The notes beneath the pieces were generated by a model. It was given only the letters and a program-made list of their open reading frames with translations, did no database searches and was not told the DNA's origin. Below are positions 1 to 8,278 of a stretch of 55,424 bases of DNA, in pieces. Source of the stretch: Pseudoalteromonas sp. T1lg88 (GTDB lineage: Bacteria; Pseudomonadota; Gammaproteobacteria; Enterobacterales; Alteromonadaceae); assembly GCF_002964765.1 (NCBI RefSeq), contig NZ_PQCF01000032.1:846893-902316 (forward strand), written 5' to 3'. The translations under genes and the position numbers were made by a program. Numbering within the stretch: position 1 is the stretch's first letter; the number at the start of each line of letters is the position of its first letter.

Positions 1-516
1 GGTCGGCACAGAGCCAGTAAAGTGCAGTTGAATACCTTGCTGATCCGGTAGCAAGAAAGACATCAGGGTGCCGACGAAGAAGCCGGAAAGATCCGCCAAC
101 AGCTCCTCAAGCTCATTATTCACCTGATATAACTGCCCTGCAGTGATCCCCTGTTGCGGCATTTTTGCTTCAATCTGTATGCTTAACTGACAGCCGCCGG
201 CATTGGCTGGGGTCACCACCACCATGGCTTTGTGGGTATCTAGCTCTTTATCAAAGGGCAGGAACAGCTGACCTTGGTCGTCGTAAGTTAAAGGGTAACT
301 TTGCTTTTCCGTTAAGATTTCCCCAGCTGCGATCTCACAGGGCTTGGCATCGGCATAGGTTTTTAAATAAAAACCAACCTGTGCATATTGGTACTCGCCC
401 TCGTTCACGACTTCCATGCGGTCATAAAAGCCGTCATACGACATGACCACAGGCTCAGCAGCCGCGCTAAACGACAAGATTAATAACGGAGATACCCAGG
501 AAGTCAGTTTATTCAT
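1..516 (-). CDS. DUF2987 family protein (3' end cut by window edge)
   Basis: An open frame of 172 codons runs leftward from an ATG at 516 off the window edge without a stop, so only the N-terminal part is visible. The protein starts with a short hydrophobic segment ending in AAAEP, which reads as a Sec signal peptide, followed by a motif of the type YDGFYDRMEVVNEGEY and a central LTYDDQGQLFLPF stretch that I recognise as the DUF2987 family of Shewanella and relatives. The function of that family is not known; export to the periplasm is inferred from the signal peptide. Its ATG overlaps the stop of the Bax-like gene by 8 bases (ATGAATAA), so the two are translationally coupled in one leftward operon. 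Family assignment is from memory of its consensus and is moderately sure. Confidence 0.7.
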   Translation of the reverse strand, partial: MNKLTSWVSPLLILSFSAAAEPVVMSYDGFYDRMEVVNEGEYQYAQVGFYLKTYADAKPCEIAAGEILTEKQSYPLTYDDQGQLFLPFDKELDTHKAMVVVTPANAGGCQLSIQIEAKMPQQGITAGQLYQVNNELEELLADLSGFFVGTLMSFLLPDQQGIQLHFTGSVPT

Positions 517-1327
517 CAAAATACGCCTCATTATGGTCTATCATTGCGTGCAGCTCTTCAATATAGGCTTCACCGCGCTCGGAGTAAGACATTAATCCAT
601 AGGCCAGATCTTTGGCAGTCAGTGGCTGTTGTGCCTGGCGCAACTCGGCGCGAATATCGCGCAGCTCACGATAAGCATTATGGGTGTTAATGTTATAGAA
701 ATAGGCATCGACCGCTTCTTGTACCGACTGATACACGGCCACCTCATGTTTGGCCCCCTGATTGCGGCGTTTAGGCACCAGGCCACAACCCTCGCTAAAG
801 CACCATTGGCCAAAAAAGTTCAAACCGATACGAGCAAAGCGCGAGGTACCCCAGGCCGACTCATTGGCCGCCTGCATCATCACCAGCTCTTTGGGGATAA
901 CATCAACGCGACGCAGCGCCTGTTGCAATGACAGCTCGCTTATCTCTTCATCCACAAGACCATATTCGGCAAAAATATCCTCTACCTTTTGCTCTTGAGT
1001 GGCGGATAAGGCCTGCTGATACTGAATCATCATCAGGGCGATTTCTAAAGTCGCGCGCTGATCCCGCACTCGGCTGTTGGCTTTTTCCACCGGGCCACGA
1101 ATAAAGTCAAAAAACAGGGATTTTTTTTCTTTAATATCGTTAACTTGTGCAAAGTCAGGCAGTTTAACATTGTGCCTTGGCTTTTCCACCACTGGCTTTT
1201 TAACAGCTTGCTCTGGCGTTGACTCAGTAACTTGCCCACTCTGCTCCTGCGGCCCCCAGATAAAGGGGTACACCAAGGCGGTAATGGAGATGATAGTAAA
1301 TAGAATGAGTCCCAGTTTTTTGATCAT
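509..1327 (-). CDS. Bax-like protein, glucosaminidase (peptidoglycan hydrolase) domain
   Basis: The product (272 aa) matches the Bax/glucosaminidase family, which includes GH73-like N-acetylglucosaminidases acting on peptidoglycan. An N-terminal hydrophobic helix (residues about 4-24) would anchor it in the inner membrane or act as a signal peptide. A charged linker follows, then the catalytic domain from about residue 75. The motif QAANESAWGTSRFA carries the presumed catalytic Glu at about 156, followed by NFFGQWCF and two cysteines spaced for a disulfide. I chose the ATG at 1327 over the one 18 bases upstream because AGAGG sits at the right distance before it. It precedes and overlaps the DUF2987 gene. 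The exact substrate in the cell is not shown by the sequence. Confidence 0.85.
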   Translation of the reverse strand: MIKKLGLILFTIISITALVYPFIWGPQEQSGQVTESTPEQAVKKPVVEKPRHNVKLPDFAQVNDIKEKKSLFFDFIRGPVEKANSRVRDQRATLEIALMMIQYQQALSATQEQKVEDIFAEYGLVDEEISELSLQQALRRVDVIPKELVMMQAANESAWGTSRFARIGLNFFGQWCFSEGCGLVPKRRNQGAKHEVAVYQSVQEAVDAYFYNINTHNAYRELRDIRAELRQAQQPLTAKDLAYGLMSYSERGEAYIEELHAMIDHNEAYFDE

Positions 1328-1487
1328 GACACCTCTAGTATTCATATGTCTGGATAAACAAACGGCGCATTATATCCTAACAGAAGCAAATACGAAATAA
1401 TCACTACTTTGCCACTAACATCATACAAGACAAGGAGTTATTTATTGTTTACACTCAGTACATAATACTCAGGGTTACGAGCACTGC

Positions 1488-2780
1488 ATGGCCGATATTT
1501 GGCAACAAAGACGCACAGGTGAAGATAAGCATCGCCCCAACGATAACCGCTCTTCGTGGCAGGTCGACCGCTCGCGTATTATTCATGCCGCCGCGTTTCG
1601 TCGCCTGCAGGCAAAAACGCAAATCATGGGCATTGGCCTGAACGACTTTCACCGCACTCGCCTCACCCACTCTTTAGAGGTAGCGCAAATAGGCAGTGGC
1701 TTGCTGCGCCATCTGAGTCGACAACATCCAGATATCACCTGTCTGCCCGATGATTCCTTGCTGGAAACCTTGTGTTTAGCCCATGATATAGGCCATCCAC
1801 CCTTCGGCCACGGCGGTGAAATTGCTCTAAATTACATGATGCGTGAACACGGTGGCTTTGAGGGCAATGCTCAGACTTTACGCATTGTCGCCAAGCTTGA
1901 ACCCTACACCCAGGGCTTTGGTATGAACCTGACCCGCCGCACCCTGTTGGGTTTTATAAAATACCCGGCACTGCTCGATACCCTGTGGCATAGCAAGCCA
2001 TCCGAGCCGGCGCAGCAGCGTTATATTAAGGCCAATGAATGGCGCCCGGCCAAGGGCCTGTATAGTGATGACAGTGACTTGGTAGACTGGATCTTCGCTC
2101 CCTTAAGCGCCGCGGACAGGGCCTTATTTCAAAGTCACCAGCCCCAGGATAGCTTTCGCGCCAAAACCCTGTATAAGTCGGTGGATGCATCTCTGATGGA
2201 GCTGGCCGATGATATCGCCTACGCGGTACATGACCTCGAAGATGCCATTGCCACTGAGCAGATCACCATTCACGACTGGCAGTCCCACGCCGAGCCTATG
2301 TTGGCTGAGCTCGACTGTCCCTGGCTTGAAGGTGCCAATATGGCGCAGCGATTATTCTTCCAGTGTGAGGCGCAGCGCAAGGACCTTATAGGCGAGCTGG
2401 TGAACCTCTTTATCACACAAGCTAAATTGGTACCCACCGACGGCGACTTTAGCTGCGCTATGCTTGGCTATCAGGTGGTCTTGCCGCCAAGTTATCAGGT
2501 GCTACTGGATTGCTTAAAAACCTTTATTTATAAGCGCCTTATTCGTGCCCCACACATGCAGCAGATAGAATTTAATGGCCAGAAACTGATCATCGAATTA
2601 TTCGAGGCCTTTGCCAGCGATCCGCTGCGTTTATTGCCGGAAACCACAGCCGTCGCCTATCGTCAGGCGGAAAAAACCGGCACCAGCACCTACAGAGTCT
2701 TGTGTGACTACCTCAGTGGCATGACCGACGAATATGCCTATAAAACCCACCAACGTTTATTTAGCAGCAGTTCGTATTAA
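1488..2780 (+). CDS. dgt: dGTP triphosphohydrolase (dGTPase), HD superfamily
   Basis: This 430-residue protein is a deoxyguanosinetriphosphate triphosphohydrolase, which splits dGTP to deoxyguanosine and triphosphate. The HD metal site is complete: Arg/His in RLTHSLEVAQ (His about 61), the HD pair in CLAHDIGHPPFGHGG (about 99-100), and the distal Asp in ELADDIAYAVHDLED. The N-terminal stretch AAFRRLQAKTQI and the overall length fit the Vibrio/Shewanella type that databases label anti-phage dGTPase, rather than the 505-residue E. coli Dgt. Depletion of dNTPs by such enzymes has been shown to block phage; whether this copy does so is inference. It stands alone, divergent from the Bax gene, with no defence genes nearby. 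No strong Shine-Dalgarno precedes the ATG. Confidence 0.92.
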   Translation: MADIWQQRRTGEDKHRPNDNRSSWQVDRSRIIHAAAFRRLQAKTQIMGIGLNDFHRTRLTHSLEVAQIGSGLLRHLSRQHPDITCLPDDSLLETLCLAHDIGHPPFGHGGEIALNYMMREHGGFEGNAQTLRIVAKLEPYTQGFGMNLTRRTLLGFIKYPALLDTLWHSKPSEPAQQRYIKANEWRPAKGLYSDDSDLVDWIFAPLSAADRALFQSHQPQDSFRAKTLYKSVDASLMELADDIAYAVHDLEDAIATEQITIHDWQSHAEPMLAELDCPWLEGANMAQRLFFQCEAQRKDLIGELVNLFITQAKLVPTDGDFSCAMLGYQVVLPPSYQVLLDCLKTFIYKRLIRAPHMQQIEFNGQKLIIELFEAFASDPLRLLPETTAVAYRQAEKTGTSTYRVLCDYLSGMTDEYAYKTHQRLFSSSSY

Positions 2781-2874
2781 CCCTCCCTTTTCTGACGTTT
2801 TTGCCACTGCGGTCAGTTGTACCCTCGCCATATTGGCCTATTATTATTGATGTAATTGCTTGCATTTATTCGCC

Positions 2875-3040
2875 TTATACCAATTATGTTGAGTATGTGA
2901 TCAAAGATAGCGTTGGCTAAATGATGTGATAACAAGGCGGAATTTTTCTTATGTAGTTTTGCTACAAAGATAAATTCCAACGCCGTTAGCATGATATTGA
3001 GCCCGCTAGAATGATTAGCTATTTAAGTGAATTGGTATTA
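2875..3040. repeat. MITE-like palindromic intergenic element
   Basis: About 166 bases form one long imperfect palindrome. The ends are TTATACCAATT (2875-2885) and AATTGGTATTA (3030-3040), inverted with 10 of 11 matching. The centre is a strong hairpin built from GGAATTT and AAATTCC arms around TGTAG/CTACA. The two half-elements share further blocks (AAGATAGCG, GATAACAAGGCG) in inverted order. There is no coding capacity. Elements with the same terminal AATTGGTATAA are common in Alteromonadales genomes. An ATG at 3011 lies inside the element and is not the start of the next gene. Confidence 0.75.
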
Positions 3041-3067
3041 ATCGGATACCCCTATAAAGGAAATCGG

Positions 3068-4159
3068 ATGCCATTTATAGCCCTGGTTATTGTCATTTTC
3101 GCCTTGGTGCTTACACCTAGCGTCGGCGCCGGGCAGCAAGCACCTTTATATCTGGAAGAACGCCAAGCCATTGTTAAAGATATAGATAAATACGACTGGA
3201 TCCGCCTGAGCTCAGGCGAATGGCTAAAAGGTGAATTTAAAGCCATGTACGACAAACAAATTGAGTTTGACAGCGACATACTCGACACCCTGTTTATCGA
3301 CCGTGAAGACGTCGACATGGTGATTTCCGGGCGAGCCCATAGCGTGCGCTTTAACGACGGCCATGTCAGCGAAGGCGCCTTGTTGATCGGCCCAAGTTAT
3401 GTACAGGTAGGCGCAGCTAAGCTGGCCTATTTACCCAAAGATCTGGTGTCTATCGCCGCCAGCGCCAAGGACGCCGGTGGCGCCTGGTATGCCAAGGTGG
3501 GTGTCGGCGCTAATTTAAGTCGGGGCAACACAGAGCAAAGTGAGCTCTCCGCCACCGTTGATATCAAACGGCGCACCGCCACCAATCGGTTGCTGATCAA
3601 CGCCCTGGCGGCACGCACCAGCAACGATGAAGAGGTCACTGAAAACAATGTCCGTGCTAGCGGCACCTTTGACTGGTTTTATACCAAGTCCCTGTATTTT
3701 CGCCCGGTGTTTTTCGAATACTATCGCGACCCATTTCAGAATATCGACCATAAATACACGCTCGGCGCCGGTATAGGTTATTACGTCATTGATAATCAGC
3801 GCTGGGAATGGGATATAGGCATGGGTCCTGCCTATCAAAGAACGCAATTTGCCAATGTCGGTATTGACGCTCCCAGCAGCAACTCAACGACCTCAGTTTA
3901 TTTTTCGTCAAATATGGATTACGAGCTGACCTCGGACATAGATTTAACCTTTGACTATCGTTTTACCCTTGCCGAGCAAGCGGCCGGTGGCAATGCCCAG
4001 CATGCCCTGATGGGTGCCTCAATAGATATCACCAGTGATATTGATTTCGACATATCACTGCTTTGGGATCATCTGCAATCTCCTATCGCCAATGCCGATG
4101 GCACAGTGCCGAAAAAGGATGACTATAAGATGATCGTAACTTTTGCCGTCGAGTTATAG
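3068..4159 (+). CDS. DUF481 outer-membrane protein (YdiY-like)
   Basis: The 363-residue product has a signal peptide (about residues 1-22, ending SVGAG), a short globular N-terminal part with alternating strands, and a C-terminal DUF481 beta-barrel from about residue 130 (AKVGVGANLSRGNTEQSEL is typical). It ends in a charged/hydrophobic pattern, FAVEL, lacking the usual terminal Phe or Trp. The ATG at 3068 is preferred because AAAGG at 3056-3060 precedes it and it opens the signal peptide; longer versions start inside the MITE-like repeat. The family is induced by acid or salt stress in some bacteria but has no established activity. It lies 8 bases before the porin gene and probably shares its transcript. 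Confidence 0.85.
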   Translation: MPFIALVIVIFALVLTPSVGAGQQAPLYLEERQAIVKDIDKYDWIRLSSGEWLKGEFKAMYDKQIEFDSDILDTLFIDREDVDMVISGRAHSVRFNDGHVSEGALLIGPSYVQVGAAKLAYLPKDLVSIAASAKDAGGAWYAKVGVGANLSRGNTEQSELSATVDIKRRTATNRLLINALAARTSNDEEVTENNVRASGTFDWFYTKSLYFRPVFFEYYRDPFQNIDHKYTLGAGIGYYVIDNQRWEWDIGMGPAYQRTQFANVGIDAPSSNSTTSVYFSSNMDYELTSDIDLTFDYRFTLAEQAAGGNAQHALMGASIDITSDIDFDISLLWDHLQSPIANADGTVPKKDDYKMIVTFAVEL

Positions 4160-4167
4160 GAGTGGAC

Positions 4168-5639
4168 ATGGCTCCCTTAAATCCTGCACAACGAACCCAG
4201 CTCTCACCGCAAAGTCGCGCCGCTGGAAAAGCCTCCACCAAAGTCGGTGGCAAAGCCTTAGGCCTTGCCCTGACGGCACTCTTGCTAACACCGGCGGTAC
4301 AAGGTGCCACCGTTGAAGAGCGCTTGGCCGCGCTAGAGCGTCGTATTGTTGAGTTAGAACAGCAGTTAAAGCGCAAAGATGCCGAAATAGAACAGCAGCT
4401 CAAGCTTAAAGACGCTGAAATTGCTGCCATTAAGCGTCCTTTGGCTACGGTCAAAACCCAAACCGAACAACCTCAAAGCAAGCTTAATGGCCGCCTTTAT
4501 CAGGAGTATGAACGTCCCAGCTACCGTTTTAAAACGCCACCAAAGAGCATCTTTTTAAGCGATTCGGACACCACCTTGCAAATAGGCGGGCAAATTTGGC
4601 TCGATGCCATTTATAACGATGGCGACATGGCCAATCGCGGCGCCTTTCAAACCTCGTCCATTCTCTTTGACGAAGATGCCAGCGACGATAAGACCTTGCT
4701 CAACGCGGGACAATCCAAGCTCTCCTTTCGCAGTCACACCCCAACCGAGCACGGCGATATGACCACCCGCTTTGAGTTTGATATGTTCGATGGCGACGGT
4801 AATGCCGATTTTAACCTCACTCACCTTTGGGGTGAGCTTGGCACTGGGGAGCTGGGCAGACCTTTAGCGGCTTTATGGACATCAATTCCTTTCCCAATAT
4901 CCTCGATTATTGGGGCCCATCGGCCATGGTCTTTGCCCGTCACCCGCAAATTCGTTATCGCCGCAGCTTAGGCAATGGCAGCTTCTGGGCCTTAGGTATC
5001 GAACGTTCAGATGCGGATCTGGCGTTACCGGTTAATATTGATCCTGAGTCCCTGAACTATAGCGAACAAAACGATTGGCCCGATGCCAGCGCCAGTTATA
5101 CCTATCAATTTGATCAGGGGTATATCAAAACCGCACTGCTATTGCGCTATTTGGGATACAAAACAAACCTGCAAGAAGATAAGGTGTGGGGCTGGGGCAT
5201 TAATGTCACCGGCACCTATGATGTAAATTACAGTCACAGTCTGAAATTTCAAATCGCCAACGGTAAAGGCATAGGCCGCTACCTAAACGATCCCTGCTGC
5301 CATTATTACGCCGATATCACCGGCGGCAGTGATGCAGGACTCGACGGCAATGGCGAGCTCACCGCCATAGGCGCCACGGCGGGTTTTATCTATTTGGATA
5401 AACAATGGAACGACAACTACACCTCTTCCATCGGCATCAGTTATGTGGATATAGACAACATCATCACCCAGCATCCCTTGTCGTTCAATAACAGCCTCTA
5501 CAGTACGGTGAACCTGATTTACAACCCGACCACAATGTCGCGTCTCGGTATTGAGCTGCAATATGGTGAGCTCGAGAATTATCGTGGCGATAAGGGCGAC
5601 AACTTACGTTTGCAAACCTCTTTTGGTTTTAAATATTAG
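4168..5639 (+). pseudogene. DcaP-family outer-membrane porin, split by a one-base frameshift
   Basis: Two adjacent frames together encode one DcaP-like trimeric porin of about 490 residues. The first part (4168 to about 4848) has a long-n-region signal peptide ending VQGA, a coiled coil (residues about 48-95), and barrel strands up to THLWGELG. The second frame continues from about 4848 as GAGQTFSGFMDINSF, the conserved DcaP segment after that point, and runs to a terminal Phe-Lys-Tyr. The break lies at a run of four G (4846-4849); five G would restore the frame. DcaP porins take up small organic acids and other anionic solutes. TAGGAG before the ATG at 4168 sets the start. Upstream DUF481 and downstream glutaminase suggest an envelope nutrient-uptake unit. 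Confidence 0.8.
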
Positions 5640-5698
5640 GAACTTAAGGCGCGATTCACGCCCTATTTGCAGTTTAAGGACGATAAGGACTGATATAC

Positions 5699-6706
5699 AT
5701 GAAGAAAATACTCTACTCGCTACTATTGATATCGGCCCTCGGCCTGCAAACTCAAGTCGATGCCCGCCCCTATGACACAGCCAAGGTGGAGCAGATACTT
5801 GCTCAGGCCCATACCCTGTATAAAGACGAAAAAAGCGGCGCCAATGCGGATTATATTCCCGCTCTTGCCAAGGTCGACAGCGAGCAATTTGCCATTGCCC
5901 TGGTTACCACAGACGGCAAGATTTTTACCCAGGGCGACATAGACAGCCACTTTTCTATTCAGTCTATTTCCAAGGTATTTACCCTGGCTTTGGCCATGGA
6001 GCAACAAGGACCCGAGGCCATCTTGGATAAAATCGGCGCCAACGCCACCGGCCTGCCCTTTAATTCGGTAACCGCCATTGAGCTTAATCCGGCCAGATCT
6101 GTCAATCCCTTGGTGAATGCCGGAGCCATGGCCACGGTCAGCCTGATAGAGGGCGATAGCGCCGCACAAAAATGGCAGGCGATCAGTGCCTGGTATGGAC
6201 AATTTGCCACCACCAAGCTGGACGTACTTGAGGATGTGTATCGCTCCGAGTCCAGCAGTAATGGCCATAACCTGGCCATTGCCGAGCTGCTTAAATCTTA
6301 CGGGCGTTTTTACGGCGATGTGGATATCAACCTGGATATTTACACCCGCCAGTGCTCCGTGGGCGTAACCACTAAAGACCTGGCTATTATGGCCTCAGTG
6401 TTCGCCAACGGCGGCACCCACCCCATCAGCGGCGCACAATTGATGCGCGCTGATAATGTCGAGCGGGTGCTGGCGGTCATGAGCACGGCTGGCTTGTACG
6501 AAACCAGCGGCGAATGGGCCTATACGGTCGGCTTACCGGCGAAAAGTGGGGTCGGCGGCGGCATTATTGCCATTATGCCGGGTAAGTTCGCCATCGCCGC
6601 CTTTTCACCGCGCCTCGATGCGGCCGGTAACAGCGTCAGAGCGCAAAAGGCCATTGATTATATTGCCGATAAAGCCAAGGCCAATATCTTTAGTCACCTC
6701 GACTAA
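5699..6706 (+). CDS. glsA: Glutaminase with signal peptide (predicted periplasmic)
   Basis: The protein (335 aa) is a serine-dependent glutaminase converting glutamine to glutamate and ammonia. The catalytic S-x-x-K is seen in SIQSISKVF (Ser 89, Lys 92), with ELNPARSVNPLVNAGAM, LKSYGRFYGD and CSVGVTTKDLA following as in the GlsA/YbaS family, and KSGVGGGI near the end. Unlike the usual cytosolic ~308-residue enzyme it begins with KKILYSLLLISALGLQ, a clear signal peptide cleaved near VDA/R. An AAGGA at 5685-5689 supports the ATG. It follows the DcaP-like porin by 59 bases, so it may hydrolyse glutamine entering through the outer membrane; that link is inference. Confidence 0.92.
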   Translation: MKKILYSLLLISALGLQTQVDARPYDTAKVEQILAQAHTLYKDEKSGANADYIPALAKVDSEQFAIALVTTDGKIFTQGDIDSHFSIQSISKVFTLALAMEQQGPEAILDKIGANATGLPFNSVTAIELNPARSVNPLVNAGAMATVSLIEGDSAAQKWQAISAWYGQFATTKLDVLEDVYRSESSSNGHNLAIAELLKSYGRFYGDVDINLDIYTRQCSVGVTTKDLAIMASVFANGGTHPISGAQLMRADNVERVLAVMSTAGLYETSGEWAYTVGLPAKSGVGGGIIAIMPGKFAIAAFSPRLDAAGNSVRAQKAIDYIADKAKANIFSHLD

Positions 6707-6724
6707 CCATAGTGATTGATTCAC

Positions 6725-6754
6725 GGCACGGGGCGTTAAAAAGCGCCCTGTGCC
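6725..6754 (+). terminator. Hairpin after glsA (possible terminator without U tract)
   Basis: GGCACGGGGCG and CGCCCTGTGCC form an 11-bp stem with one mismatch around an A-rich 8-base loop. No T run follows, so it may be an mRNA-end stabiliser or an inefficient terminator. Confidence 0.45.
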
Positions 6755-6806
6755 TGGCTCTGGCGATTCCTTCTAAGAACGCAAAATGCTACACTGACGC
6801 CCTACT

Positions 6807-6812
6807 TATAAT
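6807..6812 (+). promoter_or_regulatory. Possible -10 box for xthA
   Basis: TATAAT sits 22 bases before the xthA ATG. No convincing -35 is seen 16-18 bases upstream, so this is a tentative call. xthA has no visible Shine-Dalgarno. Confidence 0.3.
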
Positions 6813-6833
6813 AACTTTCATCATTTATCGCCA

Positions 6834-7643
6834 ATGAAAATAATCTCTTTCAATATTAATGGCTTACGCGCTCGCCTTCATCAACTTCAAGCACTTATCG
6901 ACAAGCATCAACCGGATGTGATCGGCTTACAGGAAATCAAGGTGCATGATGAAATGTTCCCCGTCGCTGACGTCGAGGCCATGGGTTATCACGTGTATTT
7001 CCATGGTCAAAAAGCCCATTACGGCGTCGCCATGCTGACCAAACAGCCGGCAAAAATGGTGAAAAAGGGCTTCTCCACCGACACCGAAGAGCACCAAAAG
7101 CGCATGATAGCGGTGACAGTGGAAAATGCTCAGGGGGAAGATGTCACCGTGCTTAATGGTTATTTCCCCCAGGGCGATAACATCAACCATGAGACCAAGT
7201 TCCCTTATAAGCGTCAGTTTTACAGCGATCTGATGGCCGAGCTAAACACTCAATACAGCCCAGACAGCAAGTTAGTGGTGATGGGTGATATTAATATTTC
7301 GCCAATCGATCTGGATATCGGCATCGGTGAGGCCAACAAAAAGCGCTGGCTAAAAACCGGTAAATGCTCCTTTCAGCCGGAAGAAAGACAATGGCTGGCC
7401 ACCCTCACAAATTGGGGTCTGGTGGATACCTTTAGACAACTGCACCCGGATACTGACGACAAATATTCCTGGTTCGACTACCGCTCCAAGGGCTTTGATG
7501 ACAACCGCGGCCTGCGTATCGACGTTATTCTGGCCACTCCTGCCTTGGCGCAATCCCTGGCGGAAAGCGGCATAGACTATGAACTGCGCGGCATCGAAAA
7601 ACCTTCGGATCACGCCCCTGTCTGGAGTACCTTCGAGGGCTAA
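6834..7643 (+). CDS. xthA: Exodeoxyribonuclease III
   Basis: Exonuclease III/AP endonuclease of 269 residues (E. coli 268). It removes nucleotides from 3' ends and cuts at abasic sites during base-excision repair in the cytoplasm. The active site is intact: Asn 7 in SFNINGLRA, Glu 34 in GLQEIKVHD, Asp/Asn in GDINISPID, Asp in LRIDVIL and the C-terminal SDHAPVW histidine. The [10 protein letters not shown] and [15 protein letters not shown] blocks are also those of XthA rather than of the ExoA branch. It is followed after 5 bases by a membrane-protein gene and then rlmA, so the three probably share a transcript. Confidence 0.97.
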   Translation: MKIISFNINGLRARLHQLQALIDKHQPDVIGLQEIKVHDEMFPVADVEAMGYHVYFHGQKAHYGVAMLTKQPAKMVKKGFSTDTEEHQKRMIAVTVENAQGEDVTVLNGYFPQGDNINHETKFPYKRQFYSDLMAELNTQYSPDSKLVVMGDINISPIDLDIGIGEANKKRWLKTGKCSFQPEERQWLATLTNWGLVDTFRQLHPDTDDKYSWFDYRSKGFDDNRGLRIDVILATPALAQSLAESGIDYELRGIEKPSDHAPVWSTFEG

Positions 7644-7648
7644 TTGCC

Positions 7649-8278
7649 ATGCTCGTAAGCTTTATTGCCTTCTTACTTATACTGTTTTTCACCCTGGATA
7701 AAGCCAGTGTGAGCGGTCTGTGGCAACGTCCGGCAAGACAAACCGGTCTGTTTGCCTGTGCCCTGGTGTTGGCACTGCTGTGGCGCATTAAGGCGGGGAT
7801 AGTCCCGGGCCTGGATATACATATTCTCGGCATTACCGCGGTGACCTTGATCTTAGGTTGGCGTTTAGCCAGCCTGGCGGCTGTACTTGCCACCGCCTTG
7901 CTTACGAGCTTTTCAACCATACCTTGGGAAAACGCTGTGGTGTTTGCTATCACCACTGCACTTATTCCCATTTACTTTAGCTATGGCGTTTTTGTGCTGG
8001 TTTATAACCTGCTGCCACGTCATTTATTTATCTATATCTTCATCTGTAGTTTTCTCTGTGCGGCGTTGGCCAATTGCCTGAAGATCTTTGTCGGTGCGCT
8101 CTATTACTGGGCTATCGGCACCTATGAATGGTCTATGCTGATGGATAACTATGTGATTTTAAGTGCGCTTATCTGGTTCCCCGAAGCCATGCTCAGCGGC
8201 ATGGCCATGACCCTGCTGGTGATCTACCGCCCGCACTGGGTGCGCACCTTTTATGATAAGGAATACCTTGCACCATGA
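7649..8278 (+). CDS. CbiM/COG3235-like integral membrane protein (ECF-transporter S-component type)
   Basis: A 209-residue, very hydrophobic protein with about six membrane helices. Segments such as GLDIHILGITAVTLILGWRLA and FSTIPWENAV are typical of the COG3235 group, annotated as energy-coupling-factor transporter permease or CbiM-like. The usual His-rich N-terminus of true CbiM proteins is absent, and no ATPase or EcfT partner is encoded nearby, so the substrate (possibly a metal or vitamin) is unknown. It lies between xthA and rlmA with 5 bases before it and a 4-base ATGA overlap after it, which implies translational coupling to rlmA. Confidence 0.7.
   Translation: MLVSFIAFLLILFFTLDKASVSGLWQRPARQTGLFACALVLALLWRIKAGIVPGLDIHILGITAVTLILGWRLASLAAVLATALLTSFSTIPWENAVVFAITTALIPIYFSYGVFVLVYNLLPRHLFIYIFICSFLCAALANCLKIFVGALYYWAIGTYEWSMLMDNYVILSALIWFPEAMLSGMAMTLLVIYRPHWVRTFYDKEYLAP

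Noticed and set aside
165..446. Rightward frame opposite the DUF2987 gene
   Set aside because: No ribosome site, arginine-rich low-complexity product and full overlap with a recognisable gene on the other strand.
3011..3067. Longer start for the DUF481 gene at ATG 3011
   Set aside because: It lies inside the palindromic repeat and would bury the signal peptide; the ATG at 3068 has a good ribosome site.
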